64,000 bases of DNA from Mactromeris polynyma (taxonomy: Eukaryota > Mollusca > Bivalvia > Venerida > Mactridae), in NCBI GenBank assembly GCA_032209605.1, contig JASFXZ010000014.1, positions 1,632,912 to 1,696,911 on the forward strand, read 5' to 3'. The stretch's first letter is position 1. The number at the start of each line of letters is the position of its first letter. Of the stretch, positions 24,127-36,659 are shown one piece after another. The position numbers were made by a program, and so were the translations under genes. The notes under the pieces were generated by a model. It saw only the letters and a program-made list of their open reading frames with translations. It was not told the origin of the DNA and ran no database searches.

Positions 24127-25143
24127 ATGATTTACCTGTATTTTCACACATTTAATTATCGATTATTTACACAATGTATATCAAACAGCCCTATGAAAGG
24201 AAAGAATAGTTTAGAATGTTATACAGACGCCATAAGAGAAACCATGCTAGCACTAAAGGAGAAGCGTCAAGATCGGTGGCTTGCAGTAAAGCGCTGCCTT
24301 GCTATGTCATTAAAAAGTACCAAGAAAGCCAGAAATTTTAAACAGATGTCCTTGGAAACTGGATCAATTATAAATTCCTTCGCCGATTGGTAAATTATCT
24401 GAACTCAAACATCTTGATCAGCTTCAACGTAGCAAGCGTGGGGATTGTGTTGACCCTGAAATAATTGCCAAAGTCCAGGACCACTTTGCATCAAGCTCCT
24501 CCTTTGTGCCAGACAAAAAGGCCGTCAGCAAAAAGACCATGGAATCCAAATAACTTTGACTATAACAATGCAGAATCAACTGATAATGAAGAAAGTTATC
24601 AACATTCAGAGACATGTTCCAGTAGTAGTGACTCTGGCGATGAGGAGGTGACCCATGGAAGAATTGATGATACTTGTTCTGATAGTGATGGCGATGTCTC
24701 GGCTGAAACAAGCGATGCTCGTTCAGATAGGAACTCGAATTGTGAAGAAGAGATTAAAGTAGGTGAACTAGATGATACAGAAGTCGGAGACGCAATCTCA
24801 GATGAGAGCCATGAATCGGCAATCAACATTGAATGGATTGATTGGACACAGGACTTGGTATGTTATTACACTCCCTCTCCCCCTCCCCTCATGTCATGTG
24901 CATGATTTTAAACTTTGATCCTATGTAACAGACCTCATTAAGCAAATGTTACAATCCTTTCCGGAAAGCAGTTCATTATAATAATTGTGTTAGAAAAATT
25001 AATATAATTAATTGCAACAATATTCCCTATTACATATTGTGGACATGCAATTCATTATTGCTTTTTTATTTTTTTCAGACATCTGACATTGATGTGGAGC
25101 AGATTGTGGATATACTGTTATCAGAAACCAGTGCCGCACACTA
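24127..25143 (+). pseudogene. Decayed unknown gene in the inverted-repeat spacer, acidic C-terminus
   Basis: Pieces in three frames follow one another: a basic helical part (LALKEKRQDRWLAVKRCLAM), then LQRSKRGDCVDPEIIAKVQD and VPDKKAVSKKTMESK, then a long Asp/Glu/Ser-rich stretch from about 24543 to 24853 ending INIEWIDWTQDL. A plausible intron has donor TTG|GTATGT near 24856 and acceptor TTTTTTCAG at 25079; the last exon encodes TSDIDVEQIVDILLSETSAA and a stop at 25143. At least two frameshifts make it a pseudogene unless introns hide them. I do not recognise the family; a captured host gene or a transposon accessory gene is possible. Confidence 0.5.
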
Positions 25144-25261
25144 GCCTGCTTGGTGCATAAAATGCCCCGGATTTATTTCTGTATCGTAATTGGTCGATCG
25201 ATGTTATCACATGATGGTATAAGTTTATTTTTATCTACATAGATATCAGTTCAATATGTTA

Positions 25262-25345
25262 ATAGCCGGCTAGCTCAGTCGGTTAAGTACTTATTTTAGT
25301 AAACGGAAGGTCCTGGTTTCGAATCCCCGCATGGGTGAAATCTTT
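25262..25345 (+). mobile_element. tRNA-like SINE head or tRNA pseudogene
   Basis: GCCGGCTAGCTCAGTCGGTTA followed by a box-B-like GGTTTCGAATCCC and GCATGGGTG. The anticodon arm does not pair well and the 3' acceptor strand does not match the 5' GCCGGCT, so it is not an intact tRNA. A T-rich stretch follows. Confidence 0.55.
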
Positions 25346-25349
25346 TTTT

Positions 25350-27505
25350 CTTACTTTTTTGTTTTTTTTCTTCTACAATTTCGATATCGAATTGCAAAAT
25401 AATCATTAAATAAGAGTTTTTAGATGATTTTCTATGTAAACTCATTTTTGGTGCCAATCCATTAACGATATTAAATAAAGCCCCAGATATCATTTCGGTC
25501 AGACCGATTTCGTTTCGATATGACAGATTTTGTGTCTTGGTCTGACCGAATGATCGGCACTTTTTCACAATTTCAGTAAGTCTGCGATATCAGGTTCAAT
25601 TAACAACAGCTCTACTGTAAAGTTGAAACAAAGAATATTTTGTTACATAATTAAACCATCACCGCTACATACTATTAAATGCACTATAACTACAAGCATG
25701 TGACAAATAAGAAATTTGCAGGAATACAATTTCAATTTGTGGGTTAGTTCACAATAAATTACCTTTTTTTGAAATATGTCAACCGTCGCATAAAATCTGA
25801 AAAAAAGATAGTATTTTATCTAGATCTATTTTGATATATTTAAAATGCATTTTCTTACTTAAATATCATATTTTAACAAGGCTCACGGGAACTACTGATT
25901 TGGAGTCCCGTGACTTCAGCCTTTGGATTGGGACTCCTATTTGCAATAAAATCCCTTTAACTTAGACAAGAGGGCCCTGAATCGCTCACCTGAGAAACTA
26001 GTGTTTTAATAAGAAGTATTTTGCAAGATTTGATCTTACTAACGCGCCGACATCAATTCACAAATATCAAAGTTAAAGTTTTTCTATTGATAACGGTCCT
26101 GTTAGATGTTTTTCTGAAGTGTGGATTGATATGAGCTATTGCATTTTATTAATAATTTGAATCAAGCCCTTATTTTCTAGTGCAATAACATTGATTGTGA
26201 CGTTATGTTTGGTTCAACGCGCTGCTTTCATGAAATTAATAAATTTGATATTGCAATAATATTCAAAATGTAACCAATAGTAAAAATTTTGAAAATTAAT
26301 AAAGTTTATATATGAAATTGAAACATGCACAGTTATAAAATTTGTTAAATGTATAGGGACTTCTCATTGAAATAGTTTACAGAGGTGGGGGAGAGGGGTC
26401 CCAGGGTTTTCCACAGGCGCCTTGGTAAGAAGGGATTCTGGGACTTAGGCGCCACAGCCGTGATATCCTTGAAAACTTAAAAAACGCTTAAAAATCAACG
26501 CTAATGCGCCTTAAAATCCAAAGAAGTTTTCTCTGTTTGTGTTTTCAACATCCGTTTAGTGTCACTTGATCAGTTCATTCATACTGCAGTTAAAGGGATT
26601 ATCTCACTCAATACGAAATTGACAAAATAAAAATTAATAGTTTCAAAACTGAATTATTTTGTTCGCAATGTGCTTGTGGGAGTTAACCTATATTGCTGAT
26701 CAAAATATCAGGGGCCATGATTACGAACGGTCTCAAGTTTAAGTCTGTATTTCGGAGATCGGGCTCAGCAGTGTAATTCCAGACTCATCTGAGTTTATCG
26801 AAAATGACATTATTTCGAACAGTCTCTGACTCAAGCTCAACGTTGAGAATTCAGAATTCAAGCGACCTGCTAGAAGGGCACTTAAATGGCCTGGGGAAGG
26901 CTGTGGCGTTTTTGATTTTTACTTTTTAAAATATTATTTATATTTTGTGGCGTCGAAATTCCCGAGTCCCGGGATGTAAATAAGTTTGTCAAATTCCCGC
27001 CTGTCAGGAATGGTCTTCTGTCTAAAGGCCCGTGTATCTATATTCCAACATTCATTAATCATTTGCAAGAAGTAACAATGTAGTTAAGATGCAGCGAAAA
27101 TGTGTCAAAATTCTATGTTATTTTACTGAATCTCGCATCACCAATTTTGTTTGCAAATTTCTTTATCCGTCTATCGAGTGACGCTCAGTATTCTCATATA
27201 TCGAAGTTCTCGAATATTACTTCAGCAACTTTACATTGATCATTTAAGTGAATGTTATTATTAATTATTATTATCAAAGTGCCATTTTAAACGAGTAACA
27301 CTGATTGATCATGACCCAGATTTGTTCGATTGTACCAACTTCGGATAGTCACAATTTTCGGATAATTTATGACAATGTTTCAAATTTGTCTATTTTAGAT
27401 GACAGCGGTTTAAATCCAGTGAAGAAGATAAAGGGATAATTGATGAATTTCATCCACAATCAAGTAAACCACTTACTGCCCCAAATTGAATTATACTAGA
27501 CTCCT
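25350..27505. other. Spacer of the inverted repeat, no gene seen
   Basis: AT-rich. A GGTCTGACCGAA inverted pair lies near 25497-25550. The stretch 26380-26460 and the CGAAATTCCCGAGTCCCGGG near 26955 are GC-richer but carry no ORF. Confidence 0.5.
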
Positions 27506-27530
27506 ATGATTTTTGGACTCATATTTCTTC

Positions 27531-27829
27531 CCAGGGACGCAAATCCAAATCCAAGTGAGAACCCCGACTCCTTTGTTGATGTCGCATACCAAGATGACTG
27601 GTATAATACCCTGTCCACTATTTTTGCCTCAGATATTTATGACAGTTGTAAACGTCGCATTTTCGAGAGACTAGAACATACAACATGTGACCATGCGGAA
27701 AAGACGTTAAATGAATACAGAAAGCATAGATCTGTGATAAAATGTGACTTGATTCGAGATGTTGTATACATTCAGAGAGACAATGGTTATACTGGATTGT
27801 CGGAAGATAAAAAACTTTTGAATTTGTAG
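27531..27829 (+). CDS. C-terminal exon of unknown protein, right arm
   Basis: A good acceptor (TTTCTTCCCAG, ending about 27532) precedes an open frame beginning DANPNPSENPDSFVDVAYQD and ending in TAG at 27827-27829. AATAAA follows near 27927, so this reads as a terminal exon with 3' UTR. The inner 80 codons are inside the inverted arm and are repeated on the minus strand at 23874-24118. The start of the exon lies just outside the arm. Function unknown. Confidence 0.5.
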
Positions 27830-28913
27830 ACGAGTATTTTTGAGAAGAAATATGATTGTATTTGTACTTGTTATTCATTGCTTTTCTATAAATGTGTACC
27901 AAAATAACTACAATGGAATGAAGGAAATAAAATTACAATATTAGATCTTTATATTGGTTTTTGATAACAAGAAAGTTGGAAGTAAAATGTTATGTCAGTC
28001 TGAGTTAATGAGGGAAAGTATTAATTAATATTTTACTACCTGTGTTGCTAGACACTCATTGAAAACAAAAAGTATGCAAGACACCGTACGTCAATTAAAC
28101 AATGTATTCTATACCGTCTATACGCCTTGAACAAGTTTATACACTGCATGAATGGGAGTCTTGATTCTGAAACAATTAACAGCGTAAACTAAATGCGTTG
28201 CGTTGTATACTAGTATATAAAATTGTCATTCTTAGTATTATTTGTTAATCCCATTTAGCCCTCACAAAAACAAGTTGATGGTTATGTATGCATAATTACT
28301 GAAAGTCATATAGTGATATACTACAAATATATATACAAACGTATTGTTATTTTATAATTGTAAAGTAACAATATGTTTTTAAAGTTGAAGACTTAATCAT
28401 TTCATTGAGATTTATTACTGCACTATATTCCATCTGGAATGGGTCAGGTTACTTGAGTTCATCATGTTAATACCTATGGAGTTACATAACAACCAGACTG
28501 TTACACTACTTTGTTTCACTCCATACCCTTTATAATATCGACAGTGTACATTGTCAAAACTTTTAAAGGTGTCAGAATTGTCTTTTTTGGTCTATGAATT
28601 TCCTAGCGCATTAATATCTCTTATATTTTTCTTGAAAGTACAGAATATTTCTCAATTATATACCAAAAACCCAGGTGTCCATATTCAACTGATTATCGAA
28701 AACAGTTAGAAGGTTTTCGAGTCTAATTCCTTTATAGAATTTTCTGGAACTATATATCGATCAAGCATGATCGAGTGTGTGATGGGGTTAATTCCAAGAA
28801 GAGAGCAGATGGATGGCATAGGAAGATGATTATTGAAAATAATCACCTTCAAATATTATAGAAAACGTGCCATGGAAGCGCCTCTCAGGACCTTCAGTCC
28901 TTTGATTATATCT
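27583..28913 (+). repeat. Right arm of the 1.3-kb inverted repeat
   Basis: Reverse complement of 22795-24118, ending CTCAGGACCTTCAGTCCTTTGA. Differences include a 3-bp in-frame insertion and scattered substitutions. The flanks (AAGTTAATTA left, TTATATCTAG right) do not give a clear target duplication. Confidence 0.85.
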
Positions 28914-30600
28914 AGTGGAAAAGAGACTAAGATATATCCTTTTTTGTGCTTAAATAGACACGCCCGCCCGTAAAATGTTACGCGCGTTAATTAGGAGAAA
29001 TACGGTATGCGCATTAATAATTATAAGGTAACTTTTTTCCATAGAAAGGCATTTCCACATAATTTACAACAACACATTCTGATTACCAAGACAGCACTAC
29101 AGACTGATCCCTATTGTTTTGAGATATAGTGTAATCAAGGCTTGCGCTGGCGTTTGTTGGCTCAAGAAAACAAAAATTGGCTCAAGAAAAATAAAATTGG
29201 CTCAACTCTTCGAAAAGTATAATTTATTAATTTACTGTAGGCGAATGTTTTATTCCACTCAATGATAAATGAGGTTAAAAGCGGCTGAGACCGGTTCTCA
29301 ATGTCTGACTGTGTATAACTCGCATAAATATTAAAGTGCCCCAATTGATATCCTGTCAATGAAACGTTTGTGTATGTTGACATGATTATAAGGGCTGTAA
29401 CAAGTACGCGAGTCAAAGCAAAATATCCGACATAAATACTCGCCAATGCCGAGATCGCCGGATCACGATTCAAGTGCAAAATTTTATTAAAGAATGAAAC
29501 AAAATGATTTAATTCAATGCAAGCAAAAATTGCGATTTTTAAAAATAAATAATAATGAATTGTTTATCCGAAATGTCCGAAAAACGTTACCCTGTTGCAA
29601 CTGGAAGTCGATTCATGCAGAGCTAGCATTCAATTAGTTGTGCGGTGTTCGAATGAATAATGCTGTCTCTCAAGGTTTTGACGATTTAAAATGTTATAAA
29701 AATTATACGATTTGAGAAATTAGAAATAAAATGTCAGAGCACGTAAGAAATTATAAAAAGATGAACTACGATACTAAATGAAAATGCGAAAATTTCATGT
29801 AAAGAGAGCTATCATAAATTATCGTCTGCAGAGTGCAGTAAATGTCAACATGACATCTTCAAATCCAGGGTACAGAAATGCACCAGCATCGTTTACTTCC
29901 AAAATTTGAAAATATTTCGGGTTTCCTCCGAATGATGAAACAAATCAGAAAAGGTTTTAGTTATGTTTATTTTATTCACTTACTTTCAGTATGTGTATTG
30001 CTATATACCTAGTGAATCGTGAATCGATTCGTGGATCGCAAGTCAAAGATCGCGATTATACACATGCTTGCTAAAACCAATCGATGGCGGAGCTCACAGT
30101 AAATATTACACAAGTAGGATAAATGTAACAAACAATAAGCACATACACAGACAATAAATCACAATAGCACAGTATAATTGGAATATCTTCGCCTTTTCAT
30201 TGCTATTAAAAAAAGACGACTTCTATCACATTCTTTAATATGCCGAATTGCACTTCAAAAGTGGGCCGAGTCGGACCAGAATGTGTGAACAACTTTGCCT
30301 ATTCATTGTACTTCAAAAGTGGGCCGAGTCGGACTCGAACCGGGCCGAGACTGTAAGTGGGCCTAGATCCTATTTGGAAGCCAGGAAGCAGTCATCGAGA
30401 TTGATTAGAATTAGTCGTAAGAACTTATTCCACAATGGATGTAAAATAAATAAATGAGTTTACATATACCATAGTCCATACAAACCTATATTCGACAAAA
30501 ATGTCAACAGCTTGGACAATGCCAATCTGGGTCCCTTCCTCTGTGGTAAGCGTTCTGGCGACTCCAAGTATGCCTCAATCATATCCATACCATGCTGAAA
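28914..30600. other. No supported gene
   Basis: AT-rich. TTGGCTCAAGAAAA is tandemly repeated near 29158-29200, and CTTCAAAAGTGGGCCGAGTC occurs twice (30251 and 30311). The minus-strand ORF of 105 codons at 29162-29479 lacks any motif. Confidence 0.5.
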
Positions 30601-30617
30601 GATGTTGATGATACTAT

Positions 30618-30917
30618 TTATCCATTTGGAAACTTTGGACTTGGTTCGTCTTCAGTATTAGATTCATCACGTTCTAATCCTAATTCAGTGCAGGCGCATG
30701 TAGCAGTGGCAAATGAAGTTTGGCTCTTTGAGTCACACTCATAAATTTTTGCAATTGCGACACCGAAATGAGAAAGTTTATCCTTAAATGATAAAAATGC
30801 ACGTTTTAATAAACCTAGCTTGGTCTCATTCTTATGAAATGATTGGAAAATGCCAGTGGCCTTATCCGTCGAATCTAATTTAACTTTTTTCAAAGACCGT
30901 CTATCACCGGTGGCCAT
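30618..30917 (-). CDS. Small hypothetical protein, 99 codons
   Basis: The frame opens MATGDRRSLKKVKLDSTDKA and contains LGLLKRAFLSFKDKLSHFGV, then several cysteines and an acidic end. It has mixed composition without repeats, unlike the other short ORFs nearby. A perfect octamer ATTTGCAT precedes the ATG by two bases on the coding strand. It could be a first exon or a relic of a transposon. I do not recognise it. Confidence 0.3.
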   Translation of the reverse strand: MATGDRRSLKKVKLDSTDKATGIFQSFHKNETKLGLLKRAFLSFKDKLSHFGVAIAKIYECDSKSQTSFATATCACTELGLERDESNTEDEPSPKFPNG

Positions 30918-30954
30918 TATGCAAATAATGAAGGTATCGGCATGGGTGTCTGCC

Positions 30955-31630
30955 TAAAATGCGTAATGTAGCAAAATGTGGCAAAATGTAGCAAAATATA
31001 GCAAAATGTTGCGATTAAAAGTCATGATTAGTGACTTTTAGCTACTATTATACAATTGTATGTTATAAATGTTATAATATTACATTTTGCGGGCCAAATT
31101 TTTGCTAAAATTAGTAAAACAACCTAATTAAGAGCAAAATGTTAATCGAGTGAATTTTTAGCAAGTGCCTAAAATGCGTAATGTAGAATAACGTTGCGAT
31201 TACAAGACAAATGCAGCAAAATGTTGCAATTAAAGGGCTAAATGTTGCGAGTTCTTATATATTTCCTTATTTTTTTCTTATTATAAAAATTGAAATATTA
31301 CATTTTGCCCCCAAAATTGGGCTAAATGTAGCAAAATACGTCAACTAAGACAGCAAAATGTAAAGAAATTTAACAAGTGCCTAAAATGCGTAATGTAGAA
31401 TAATGTTGCCAATAAATGGCAAAATGTTGCGATTAAAGCGCAAAATGTTGAGATAAGAGGGCAAAATGTAGCAAAATGTTGCGATCAAACGGCAAAATGT
31501 AGCAAAATGTTGCAATTAAAGGGCAAAATGTTGCGATCAAATGGCAAAATGTTGCGATTTAAAGGCAAAATGTAGCAAAATGTTTCAATTAGAAGGCAAA
31601 ATGTAGCAAACTTTTGTGATTAAAGATTGC
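30955..31630. repeat. Degenerate GCAAAATGT-based tandem repeat
   Basis: Units of about 20 bp (GGCAAAATGTTGCGATTAAA) alternate with 11-bp half units (GCAAAATGTAG). The dense part is 31430-31625; looser copies lie at 30960-31025, 31160-31250 and 31380-31430. Confidence 0.8.
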
Positions 31631-32079
31631 TAATTATGCTGGTATAATATTGAAATCACAACTTAAGAGGCAAATTATCAACTGTATCGTAATATTAATG
31701 TTTTACAGCTGGTTTTATCGTAAGGTCAGACACTGTGTATTTGATTATAAAAATGAATGAGCATGACGCATTTTGCCAATCGTGACTAGTCGCGATATCG
31801 GTCGAAATAAATTATCGAATCAGTAAAGCCAGAGACATCCTTAAATATTGGACTTCAACATTTCTAAGAACTACTTCCTAGGATATCAGGACAACTCGAC
31901 CCTACTATATTTACAATGACCAACTTGACCCGTATTTTCCTCTTTTTTCTATTACTATTATGTATTTTATTGCTATATAAACAGGGACCGTATACGAAGT
32001 GCGTTCCATGTATAAATGACTGAAATAAAATTCGGAAAAAAGGTATAAAGCTATATAGGCGTTGGTTTGGTATCAGGAC

Positions 32080-32200
32080 TTTTCGGACCACGGACATTTC
32101 GTACCAGACACATCGGACCAGATTTATGGACACTTCTGACCAGATTTAGGGACACTTCGGACCAGATTTAGGGACAGCTCGGACCATCTATATGGACGGT
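32080..32200. repeat. Short GGACCAGATTTAGGGACA tandem
   Basis: About five imperfect units of 21-25 bp around GGACCAGATTTAGGGACACT. Confidence 0.7.
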
Positions 32201-32469
32201 AATTATAATTTTTAAAGCCATTTTGTTTCCAAAATTTATTACTACTTATTGAAGTATTTTCTGGTCCCTAATGCATTCCCTCCCAGAACGACACCTTTCA
32301 TAAGGCACTCCCAAATGAGAGCGAATTTCAGTCGTTGAATTCCTCCCATGCACTTAAAATAACGTAAACTACCCTCTCAAAAGCAACAACTCTTGACCAT
32401 GATAAACGGCAAGTGAACAAAAGTTTTCATCATCCGGCATTTTTTATCAAACCGAACGCCTAGACTGTA

Positions 32470-34150
32470 CCACGTTTTCGATCAATACTGCGTATGCGCG
32501 TTGTGTTGTTTACAATCACAACTTCCCACAAATTTTAGAGCAAGGTTTTTTTCTGAAAAGCTACAGAGACCAGACGAACTGAAACACAGCAGAGTTTTCA
32601 AAGAAAAGTAAATTGCTGTTAAGCTTCTTCGTGATGGTTTTTTCATATCTACAAACCTCGAACTAACACCAGCGACATGAAAAGAAATCATTCAAAAGGG
32701 TCAATGTAGAAAAAGCGAATAGGGAACGAATAGGTAACGAATAGGTAACGAATAGGTAACAGGGTATCATTCGAGCGCAGAAACTGGTACATGTGCGCTA
32801 ACAAGTTTTTTCAACTCTAAAAACATCGAACTAACACCACGGACATGGAAAGAAATCATTTAAAAGATGCAATGTATAAAAACGCATAAGGTTAGTGTTA
32901 ATTAACAAATATGTAACGAATAGGGAATAGGGCATAAGTAACGAATAGGTAACGAATAGGGAATAGGTAACGAATAGGGAACGAATAGGTAACGAATATG
33001 TAACAGGGTATCAGTCGAGCGCAGAATTGGTACATATGCACTAAAAAGGTTTTTTCAACTCTAAAACCTCGAACTAACACCAGAGACCTGAAAAAGAAAT
33101 CAGTCAAAAAGGGTCCATGTAGAAAAAGCGAATAGGGAACAAATAAGTAACGAATAGGTAATAGGGTATCAGTCGAGTGCAGAATTGGTACATATGCACT
33201 AACAAGGTTTTTCATATCTACAAACCTCGAACTAACACCAGCGACCTGAAAAGAAATCATTCAAAAGGGTCAATGTAAAAAAAGCGAATAGGGAACGAAT
33301 AGGGAACGAATAGGTAACGAATAGGTAACGAATAGGTAACGAATAGGTAACGAATAGGTAACAGAGTATCATTCGAGCGCAGAAACTGGTACATGTGCGC
33401 TAACAAGTTTTTTCAACTCTACAAACCTCGAGTTAACACCAGGGACATGAAAAGAAATCATTTAAAAGATGCAATGTAGAAAATGCGATTAGGGAACAAA
33501 TAAGAAACGAATAGGTAACAGGGTATCAGTCAAACGAAGAAACTGGTACATATGCGCTAACAAGGTTTTTTCAACTCTACAAATCTCGAACTAACACCAG
33601 AGACCTGAAAAGAAATCAGTCAAAAGGGTCCATGTAGATAAAGCGAATAGGGAACGAATAAGTAACGAATAGGTAAAAGGGTATCAGTCGAGCGTAGAAT
33701 TGGTACATATGCACTAACAAGTTTTTTTCATATCTACAAACCTAGAACTAACACCAGAGACCTGAAAAGAAATCATTCAAATGGGACAATGTAGAAAAAG
33801 CGAATTGGAAACGAATAGGGAACGAATAGGTAACGAATAGGTAACAGGGTATCAGTCGAGCGCAGAAACTGGTACATGTGCGCTAACAATGTTTTTGCAA
33901 CTCTAAAAACATCGAACTAACACCACAGACATGAAAAGAAATCATTTAAAAGATGCAATGTATAAACACGCATAAGGTTAGGGTTAGTTAACAAATATGT
34001 AACGAATAGGGAATAGGGCATAATTAACGAATAGGTAACGAATAAGGAATAGGTAACGAATAGGTAACGAATATGTAACGAATAGGGAATAGGGAATAAG
34101 TAACGAATAGGGAATAAGTAACGAATAGGGAATAGGGAATAAGTAACCAA
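32470..34150. repeat. Nested minisatellite: 11-bp repeats inside 157-244-bp units
   Basis: Seven larger units share TCGAGCGCAGAAACTGGTAC, CTAACACCAGAGACCTGAAA and AAAGCGAATAGGG. Anchor positions 32771, 33015, 33173, 33373, 33530, 33688 and 33856 give spacings of 244, 158, 200, 157, 158 and 168 bp. Part of the length difference is the number of 11-bp GAATAGGTAAC units inside each. The last 250 bp are almost pure 11-bp repeat and variants. Confidence 0.88.
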
Positions 34151-34510
34151 CTTGGCGACCCTTTTGACCAGTGGGTTATGTTTGACTGGTGAGTTGGGAT
34201 AGACCAGTGGGTTCGGTTTGACCAATGGCGGTTTGATCAATAGATTCATATTGAAGTACAGAAACGACTATCCTGGAGTGACTTAGTTAAAAATGCTGTT
34301 AGAAATGTATTTTAAAATCTGAAACAAAAGTGTGGACAGATTTAAGCATTTGTGATTGAATTTCTGATGTCTTGTGTTTTTGTGTGGAAAAAAGTATTTT
34401 TGTTCGTGAATATAACTCTGGCAAACCCTTTAGATTGTCTACCTTTCAGTATGTGTCACTGCTACCTGACAGTAACAGATTTGTACATGTGTAGTAAATC
34501 ATAAACATGG

Positions 34511-36481
34511 TTTCCGGTTTTACACAACTAAGGTAGTGTTTATAACGGAGGCGATATAAATATGTAAAATTTGTTACAAAATTGGATAAACTTGGGTAAA
34601 ATAGTGTTCTGCGTCACAAAAACTGCCGTGGAATATTTCTATTGTGATTAAAGTGTGGAAACATAGGATATAAGAACAATGCAAACTGAAAACCACGAGG
34701 AGTGTGATATGCCAGCGGACGGTGAAAACCAAAATGGCGACCCACTCGTCTTCATGAAACAATCTGCGTTATTCGGTGAGAAAAAACCTGATAAAACGGA
34801 TTGGTTATCACATATTGAACTATATGAGGCTTTAGGAAATTGTGTAAATCTACCACATATCACTGGTCTACAAAGGGTAAATGGTTTTTGGCGAATTTAT
34901 CTTGATAATTTATAAGACAAAGTTAAACTGATGACCGTAGGGGTATTGTTACGGGGAAGAAGTATCCCGATATTGAGAACAAACCCTAACCGTTTAGATA
35001 GTGAAACTACAATCAAAGTACGAGTTAAAAATTTACCACTTTCTGTTGATGACGGCAATATTACTAGAGTTCTAACATTAAAAGGCTTAGATGTTATCAC
35101 CATGTATAGAGAAAAACTACGTTATAAGGGAAAACTAACAAATTGTGAAACTGGAGACCGCATTGTTATTGTGTCTGCAATCTCCTTTAATGAACCTCTC
35201 CCCCCTTTGGTAATGTTTGGACAGTTCAAGGGGCGTGTAATACATATAGGTCAGGCGCAAAGAGGCGAACGTCAACCAATATCATGTTCAAAATACCTGC
35301 AAACAGGACATTTAAGACGAGATTGTTGTAACGATTGGACATGTAGATTGTGTCTGAAACAGGGACATAAACAATCAGATTGCATACAAATGGACTCGGA
35401 CGACACCCCTCAGGGTCCCCAATCACAGAACGAGGACAACACAAGGCGACTATTGCAAACTACAGAATCGTACAAAACAAAAGTAAAAACAAACTTATTT
35501 TTACAACTCAATGAATTAAAACGTCCTTTCAAAAGCATGCAAAACAAAGACTTTTATAATATACTTATTCAACAAAGAGTGGAAACCCCGTATATTCACA
35601 AGCATTGGGAAGTTAAATTAAACAAACCACATTTTTACTGGACTCTCTCCTACAATGGATGGAAATTGACCTGTCTAGATAATAGAGTAAAACAATTTAA
35701 ATACAAAATAATTCACAACATAATAGCCACTAATGAAAATCTTACAAAATGGAGAATTCGTTCCTCACCTCTATGTGACCGTTGTGGCATAATTGAAAAT
35801 TATGCACACTTTTTTATTGAATGTCCTTACATATCTTCGCTCTGGACGCTTTAATATCGCTTTTAAGAAAATAGGGTACAATCAAAACTTCCAGCAATTA
35901 AAGTACATTGTCTTAGGTTACAAATCTGGACTGAAAGAATACACAGATATTAATATTATCATAAACTTAATTGTTTTTTTGCATCTATAAGTCATACTTT
36001 GTCACTGAAAGGAGAACAAAACAAGGAAGTATTAAAAACCTGTTTAAGAAAGAATTACAGCTGGCAATAAACATCCTTAAAACACAAAAAAAGGCGATCT
36101 CTACTATACAAAAGTTTCATACTTACATCATTAAAGATATATAAAATCGTACAACATTATCCTATTCTCTTCTTTTTCACTGTGAGTGAAATATTGAACA
36201 TGTGTTATACATAGTGGAATTGTTTATGTACTGTGTGAAATACAATATTGAACTAGGTTATAAATTGTTTACATACTGTGAGTGAAATTGTTTTGGAAGT
36301 GAAATATAGAAATTATTTATATGCTGCTATGTAAATGAAATGCTGAAATTGTTTAGTGAATGAACTTGTTTATGTAACTTGAGTGAAATGTGGAAATTAA
36401 ATTGTGCATTTGTTTAAATATTGAATTTTGTATATATACGATGTAAAAAATGATAAAGAAATAAATTTATGTAAAAAAATA
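34511..36481 (+). mobile_element. Internally deleted Tx1/L1-like LINE with 15-bp target duplication
   Basis: AAATCATAAACATGG occurs at 34496-34510 and again at 36482-36496, bounding a 1.97-kb insertion. The 3' end is A-rich (ATAAATTTATGTAAAAAAAT), as for LINE integration. Inside are an ORF1-like protein and only the C-terminal tail of ORF2. Endonuclease and RT are missing, so it must have been mobilised in trans, as described for mammalian HAL1 half-LINEs. The complete target duplication shows it inserted in this shortened form. Confidence 0.85.
34679..35854 (+). pseudogene. ORF1 (CCHC) fused to ORF2 C-terminal tail of the LINE
   Basis: One frame runs from ATG 34679 to a stop at 35852-35854, broken once by TAA at 34913-34915. 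The N-terminal part includes GFWRIYLDNL; after the stop come KVRVKNLPLSVDDGNITRVL (an RNA-binding-like fold typical of LINE ORF1) and two zinc knuckles. The first knuckle has lost a Cys (CSKY...H...C); the second, CRLCLKQGHKQSDC, is intact. After a linker near 35450 the sequence becomes ORF2 tail: FYNILIQQRVETPYIHKHWE and the C-x2-C-x7-H-x4-C motif CDRCGIIENYAHFFIEC. The tail continues in other frames to about 36142. Confidence 0.8.
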
Positions 36482-36659
36482 AAATCATAAACATGGCAGA
36501 AATTCTTAAACACTTATATGTTATAACTACAGTTCAATAACTATATCAATATGTTAAGCTTTGCTGTTGCGTATACACTGTTTTGGTACTTTTGATAGGT
36601 ATATATATTCGCAAATTTTATTTTTCCTGTAGAAAAGTTTAACATGATATTAAGCATAA

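Noticed and set aside
32898..34249. Minus-strand ORFs rich in SLFVTYSLF
   Set aside because: Translation of the 11-bp GAATAGGTAAC repeat.
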